Both the position numbers and the translations under genes were made by a program. From Chara braunii (taxonomy: Eukaryota > Streptophyta > Charophyceae > Charales > Characeae), in NCBI GenBank assembly GCA_003427395.1, contig BFEA01000370.1, positions 897,016 to 919,403 of the forward strand: a DNA stretch of 22,388 bases. Reading direction: 5' to 3'. Each line of letters starts with the position of its first letter. Position 1 is the first letter of the stretch. The notes under the pieces are model-generated. The model was not told the DNA's origin and did no database searches. It saw only the letters and a program-made list of their open reading frames with translations. Below are positions 18,231 through 22,388 of the stretch, piece by piece.

Positions 18231-18664
18231 TTATCCTCCAGTTCTCTTTCCTCATTACCTGATAAGGCGTCGGGGGCTTAGGAAGTCTCATGAAGATGGT
18301 TATCCGGGTGTCCCAGTCAACGTTTTCCTTTAGCGATAACAATCTATCCTTCTACCAGATTTTTCGCTCTCCCCGAACATCTACCAACAAGGTCGATCCT
18401 CCTCTCTATTGGCAAATAAATCCGTACATCATATACGTCAATATTGATGAACCTGACGGTCATCACATAGTGACGGATTTCCTCATATCCGCCATCCACT
18501 AGTTCGTACGATTCAACCTCGTACGACACTATCCCTCGCCTCCCTAAGGAACTTAAGGAAGTGCAAACAACCTTTGACTTTGCTTCTGTCGGCCTATTCC
18601 CTACAAGGAATCTTTCCCTCCTAGCTTCTAACTCTTCCTCTGAAATCGTTTTCTCATCACTCAT
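18231..18664 (-). pseudogene. Unknown domain, copy 2 of a tandem pair
   Basis: Frame 18344-18664 aligns by eye with frame 18718-19185: E-E-L-E-A-R-R-E-R-F against E-E-L-A-R-R-R-R-K-F, S-L-S-S-L-G-R-R-G-I against S-L-S-K-I-G-K-K-E-I, and H-Y-V-M-T-V-R-F-I-N against F-Y-V-M-T-M-R-Y-I-D, then I-Y-x-x-x-E-R. After a frame change similarity continues into 18231-18343 (I-F-M-R-L-P-K-P-P-T-P against I-F-D-V-L-T-T-P-P-I-P). The domain is about 130-150 residues long, with a charged N-terminal helix and a probable beta-rich core. Function unknown. It lies in sense orientation upstream of gag. Confidence 0.55.
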
Positions 18665-18717
18665 TTCTCATCAAGTTCCCAATCACCTTCTTATGATGAT
18701 CACCTGCTCTTTCTATT

Positions 18718-19185
18718 TTAGCAAAATCTACAATCGCCTCTCATCCATTTCTCATCAAGTTCTCCACCTGGGATCGGCGGCGTGGTCAAAACATCAAAAA
18801 TTGAAATGTCATCTGTCGTCTCAACATGCTCTCCTAATTTCTCTAATCTCTTCTTCTCCTCCCTCAGCTTCCCGGCTGCTATTCTCCAACACCTCGAGCA
18901 CATGCAGGATTCCGCTCTCTCTCTCTGCATGTATATTCCAATGTGATGTACGCCCGAATCGATGTAGCGCATTGTCATAACATAAAACTGGTTCTTTTCC
19001 CAACCACTGGCCGCAACCTGATGCCTAACCACTTGATATGGGAAGATTTCTTTCTTCCCAATCTTGCTCAAGCTCTTCTTAACTTTCTCGTTCTCGTGTT
19101 TGCGTCGCCCACTCCATCTCCCGAACTTACGTCTCCTTCGCGCTAATTCTTCTTTAGGTAGGCTCATCTCTTGTTCAATTTTCAC
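18718..19185 (-). CDS. Unknown domain, copy 1 of a tandem pair
   Basis: A 155-codon uninterrupted frame, the better preserved member of the pair. It starts E-Q-E-M-S-L-P-K-E-E-L-A and has a strongly basic stretch at residues 15-50. The core Y-Q-V-V and F-Y-V-M-T-M-R-Y-I-D follows, then C-x-C-S-R-C-W and K-L-R-E-E-K-K-R-L-E-K-L, and P-P-I-P-G-G. The three clustered cysteines are not present in copy 2, which argues against a conserved metal site. No known family comes to mind. A 17-base sequence at 18746-18762 recurs exactly at 18662-18678, 84 bases away, at the junction between the copies. Confidence 0.55.
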   Translation of the reverse strand: MKIEQEMSLPKEELARRRRKFGRWSGRRKHENEKVKKSLSKIGKKEIFPYQVVRHQVAASGWEKNQFYVMTMRYIDSGVHHIGIYMQRERAESCMCSRCWRIAAGKLREEKKRLEKLGEHVETTDDISIFDVLTTPPIPGGELDEKWMRGDCRFC

Positions 19186-19192
19186 AGGTCAC

Positions 19193-20027
19193 CTAGCATT
19201 CTAAAGCGGTTAAGGCAAGCATTGCTAGCGTCCTTTTTGTGGATGTGTCCAGGACCAAATAGAAAGCTTCGAAGTTGTCGTTATCTCCGAAGTCCTCTAT
19301 TTCCTCCAAGGTCTTTATCATCACTTTCCAGTATCGGTTGTGCGCCGCGAGTATCCTGAAAACTGCTCCATCAACTATAGCCCTCGCTAGCTCACCCCCG
19401 TCCCTAGCTTCTTTCTTTAGAAGCTTCTCGGTCACTCTCAGAGATTCATGCCAAGAGCGAACGGAAACTCCCCCTTCGAACAACGTCGTACTCAATATGT
19501 ATCTAATAAGACGTTCGTTTTTTATTCCTGCCCAGAGTGCGGTTTCTCGCGTTTCTCTCAGCGCTCTCCGCGTGCACTCTTAGCCCCAGTCTTACTAGGT
19601 GACTCACCTGTATTACCACACAGACCACCGGACTCTCTATCTTCCCTACCACGTATACGGAATACTTATCGCCACTGTACTGACAAGTACTCATCATCCT
19701 TCTTCCTGTCGTGGTCTCTTCACTGTTCTTGCCTCCTTTACCGTTCTTCTCGCCTTCACTGTCCTTTTTTTTTTCCCGTTTCACCGACCTAGAGGTTTTT
19801 CCCTGTTCTGACTTTCGGGGTCCGAACCTCCACCTTCTAAAGAGCTCCCTATCTTCCCTAAAGATCCTTCCTTGTTCCTTCGTGCTCCTTTCTATTCTAT
19901 GCAATTCATCTTCGCTCTCGCAGACTCCGTATGCTTTGATTCTTTCCGCCAATTCCTTCACCCTTTTTAACACACGCTCTATAATTCTTTCCTTCACTCT
20001 TTTCACTCTCTCGTCTTTATTTTTCAT
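19193..20027 (-). pseudogene. Lys/Arg-rich coiled-coil-like protein, frameshifted
   Basis: Two frames, 19503-20027 and 19193-19495, appear to be one gene. The sense of the second can be followed upstream as A-L-W-A-G-I-K-N-E-R-L-I-R-Y-I, overlapping the first at about 19540, where an indel is likely. The N-terminal ~35 residues (R-V-K-R-V-K-E-R-I-I-E-R-V-L-K-R-V) have heptad-like spacing of Val/Ile/Leu and suggest a coiled coil. A long Lys/Glu/Ser/Gly stretch follows, then a globular part with W-H-E-S-L-R-V-T-E-K-L-L and F-Y-L-V-L-D-T-S. Not recognised. It may be the N-terminal part of the same upstream block as the duplicated domain. Confidence 0.45.
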
Positions 20028-20065
20028 TCTTGTCCCACCATCTCTTTCTAAGTTTAGAGGGTCCT

Positions 20066-20515
20066 TTAGATCTTACTCCGCGCTTCTTTCGACCTCTCGT
20101 CTTGAACTATCTCCACCCGTACACCCCCTTTTACGCATACAACTACTTCATATACCATCCTCCTCTGCATTATTTCTCTTACCACCCGTAGCCTCTGCTC
20201 TTGTATGACGTATCGAGCAAGTTCTCCTCAATGACATTCGTCATCCGTCAAGTCCTCATCTACAGTCACCCTCATCTCGTGCTAAGCGTCTAGAAACCGT
20301 TCGCGCATACGACAATCATCGCAAGAGGGGCTCATATCGCTGTCAAAAGGAACTCGACGGCGTGTCACTACTCCATGTGCGATCACTCGAGGATTCCTAT
20401 CATCTACACTCCTCCATGAATCGCAACCGCGGTGATCCCATCGGAGAGAGTACGAAGCTCGGTGTCTATATCTGTATAACGCAGACTCACGTTCTGTCAT
20501 GTCAACACAATCGGA
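20066..20515 (-). pseudogene. Second copy of a gag basic-region segment
   Basis: Frame 20282-20500 holds Y-S-L-R-W-D-H-R-G-C-D-S-W-R-S-V and D-D-R-N-P-R. This matches the gag segment at about 16400-16490 at 17 of 23 residues. The nucleotide sequence is also similar there. The same frame continues after a TAG and a TGA into a sequence rich in Val/Arg/Glu (Q-E-Q-R-L-R-V-V-R-E-I-M-Q) down to a TAA at 20066-20068; that part has no counterpart I could find in gag. It may be the remains of another element's gag, or a duplication inside this one. Confidence 0.6.
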
Positions 20516-20676
20516 CTCATACTCTACTCATCGCCTCCACTACCGTCTCATCAAAAAATAACTCCCCGCGCAAATTTCCTGTCGACCACACCATCACTCC
20601 ATACGTCACCTTTGTCTGAAAGGTCACGCACGCGAGAACTCCTGCTAGGTGGTCGTGGATAAAGTCTCTAGGCCGT

Positions 20677-21885
20677 TGTCAGGCGGCCACAAGCAGTGCG
20701 GCGCCTGAGAACCGCAGTTTTGGGACTTAGGCTCAGGGACAAATCCGTGTTTTGATGGTAGTCTCGTATGACCAGGCAACAAAAATTAGGGGAACTCAGG
20801 GCACCCCTGATTTTGGGCGCACTGAGCCTTATGAGTAACCCTCAAAGATGGCGAGATGGGTGACCGGACTCGGCATGTCTAGGAACTGTCATTTCCGACC
20901 GTTCAGAGGGTTAGACCCGGATTGACCTGCCGCGGAGAGGCATCAAGGGAGTTGACCTCGCCGCCACATTTTGTAGCATACGACCGGGGCGAAATGGGGC
21001 CTCAAATTTTTGTCTATTTTAGTACTGTAATTAAAGATGGGAAGAGGGGTTAAGACCAGTAGGGGAGAAGAGAAAAATATAATATGCCTTAATTTCTTTA
21101 TTTTTCACAGCATTTAATTTTAGGGGGAATACCATCGTTATTTTATTTTCCCGACAATTAAATTACAAACATAGAAAAAGATTTTAAATCGTAAAAAAGA
21201 AAAGAAACAAAAGGAATTCGGTCATATATTTAAACTTTCCCGGGATTGAATTTTATGGAACTTACGGTTAATTTACTATTTCCGACAACAGAATTAAGGA
21301 AGGGGAGAATGATTAAAAACGATAAAAGGGACGGAAACCCATGACTATTGGGAGATTGGGCTAATTTCGCCTTGATTACCCGCCATCAGCCCTGACCCCG
21401 GATTGAGCATTTTTTCCGGATTTTATCAGTTTTCACTACTGCCGATGGCCGAGGTTCTCTGCGTCGCTTTCGCTAGTTTGCTTGATTACTAACACTACCG
21501 TTGTTGGAACGTTCTGAGAGCGGGAGACGCATGGCCAGGTGCTACCTTGGGACGGCCATGATGTTTGGTCCGGTTCGGGACTGCTGCAACTCACTCCAGC
21601 TTGATGCCATTATTTTTGGTACGTTTTTTGGCCCTACGGTTGGTTCGACTGTAGTATGGTGCTATTATTTCGGTATAGCTATTGGTTTGCCATCTGTATA
21701 CTTCAGAGCAGTTCGGTGATATTATTTTTGGTGCGGTTGCTGCTCTGGAACTGGTTCGCTTTACTGCGAATGGACGCTGATATTCCATGGTACGGTGTTT
21801 TGGTCTGGCTTAAGGGCTTGGAACAACTTCCTCGACTAGAAGTCACGCTCATCTTGGCCCACTGATCCAGGATTACTGGACTTAA
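20677..21885 (+). repeat. Right arm of the large inverted repeat; LTR-like, opposite to the left arm
   Basis: It starts TGTCAGGCGGCCACA and follows the minus strand of 11250-9895 in order, as listed under the left arm. Aligned differences are mostly transitions, several at CpG. An AT-rich part (21005-21330) is about 220 bases longer than in the left arm. The outer section (21540-21800) carries repeats built around GGTACG/GGTTCG. If the arms are LTRs, this one has the wrong orientation for the 5' LTR of the minus-strand element. It could be a solo LTR, the LTR of a neighbour, or the result of an inversion. Confidence 0.65.
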
Positions 21886-22388
21886 ACCCTCGGTACCAAC
21901 AGACAGGGCCGCTGCCACTGATGCAAAAATACTCCTTATCTGAGGGCCTGGTACTAAGGGCACTGATGGGACCAGCGTTCCGTTTCGAGCTGGGCGCTGG
22001 AGATTCTGCAGACTTACTGGTAGTCGGGCTAGAGGCCACCGGGGAAAATATAGGGAAGGGCCAGCAGAGTGAAGAGGGTATTCGGACAGGGGAGTTCTTC
22101 ATTGCGCGNCCGGCGTTCGCAGCGTTCGGGTGTGACTTGCTGCTCAGGGGCAAACTCTGACTTGNGCCCCTTCACTCTNAGGGAGGATGCAGCGAGAGAT
22201 GATAACGGACAAAGATGGAGATCTTGTGGGGACATCAAAAGTTTCGGGAAAGAGAGGTGGGGAAGCAAGCCTGGGAGAGATGAAAGGGAACATGGCGTAT
22301 ACTGCCCACACTGAGGAATGTGGTAGCAGCAGCAGACAAAGGAATGCTAGAGACCATGTACCAGACGTCCGAGGGTTTTGAAACAGCT
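21886..22388. other. Unassigned right edge with three undetermined bases
   Basis: Open frames on both strands (21921-22160 plus, 21836-22153 minus, 22187-22381 plus) overlap and have no motif I recognise. N occurs at 22109, 22165 and 22179, so frames across them are unreliable. If the right arm is an LTR, this could be the start of another element's internal region, but I see no supporting primer site. Confidence 0.5.

Larger units (their letters stand above)
11251..20640 (-). mobile_element. Decayed Ty3/gypsy retrotransposon internal region with upstream extra coding block
   Basis: On the minus strand the order is gag capsid, basic region with knuckle, protease, RT, RNase H, integrase. Integrase after RT-RNase H is the defining order of Ty3/gypsy. 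Bases 11251-11552 are non-coding and separate the end of pol from the left arm. A purine-biased stretch there (minus strand of about 11257-11290) could hold the polypurine tract but is weak. No tRNA-complementary primer site could be recognised near 20677. Upstream of gag lies about 2.6 kb of unexplained sense-strand coding sequence. The copy carries many stops and several frame changes. Confidence 0.85.

Noticed and set aside
19711-20208. Plus-strand 165-codon Ser/Leu/Phe-rich frame
   Set aside because: It is the complement of the Lys/Glu-rich minus-strand block; sense Lys/Arg codons read as Phe/Ser/Leu on the other strand.
20840-20880. Resemblance of GATGGGTGACC to the 3' part of 5S rRNA
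   Set aside because: Only about 11 bases match, and neither the internal control region nor the remaining gene length is present.
9895-21885. DIRS-type element because of inverted termini
   Set aside because: The core encodes a DDE integrase and an aspartic protease and no tyrosine recombinase could be seen.

Overview
This is a repeat-dominated stretch of a large eukaryotic nuclear genome. I see no intact host gene, rRNA, tRNA, CRISPR array or bacterial-type operon. Two decayed retroelements carry nearly all recognisable coding signal. The first is a plus-strand LINE of the L1/plant type, with an APE-like endonuclease, a reverse transcriptase and a zf-RVT-like tail. The second is a minus-strand Ty3/gypsy element. 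The plant-type LINE tail together with a Ty3 polymerase carrying the FLDD-F-P-I-K-G signature suggests a green-lineage host, possibly a charophyte alga. That is recollection of family resemblance and not proof; a fungus is the alternative.

Layout: 1-92 is a (CT)46 microsatellite. 94-6668 is the LINE. Its ORF1 is broken over several frames, and the ORF2 start codon lies inside the end of the last ORF1-side frame. Endonuclease, reverse transcriptase and C-terminal segments follow in order, and a 3' UTR ends in a short G-run/A-run tail. 6670-9894 is non-coding as far as I can tell and holds short inverted and direct repeats, homopolymers and degenerate repeats. 9895-11250 and 20677-21885 are diverged copies of one another in opposite orientation, forming a large inverted repeat around the Ty3 element. 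In between, read on the minus strand from right to left, are: a second copy of a gag segment (20.5-20.07 kb); a lysine/arginine-rich block (20.03-19.2 kb); two tandem copies of an unrecognised domain (19.19-18.34 kb); another unknown ORF (18.23-17.99 kb); gag capsid; gag basic and zinc-knuckle region; aspartic protease; reverse transcriptase-RNase H; integrase with a lysine-rich tail. The last 500 bases contain three Ns and nothing I recognise.

Both elements are dead as read. Many in-frame stops in the Ty3 copy can be explained by C-to-T or G-to-A changes, yet the RT, RNase H and integrase catalytic residues are still present. This points to decay of a once functional copy, perhaps with methylation-driven deamination.

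The most interesting points are the inverted arms around the Ty3 element (the left arm sits where a 3' LTR should be, the right arm points the wrong way) and the roughly 2.6 kb coding block upstream of gag, which has a tandemly duplicated domain I cannot assign to any family.
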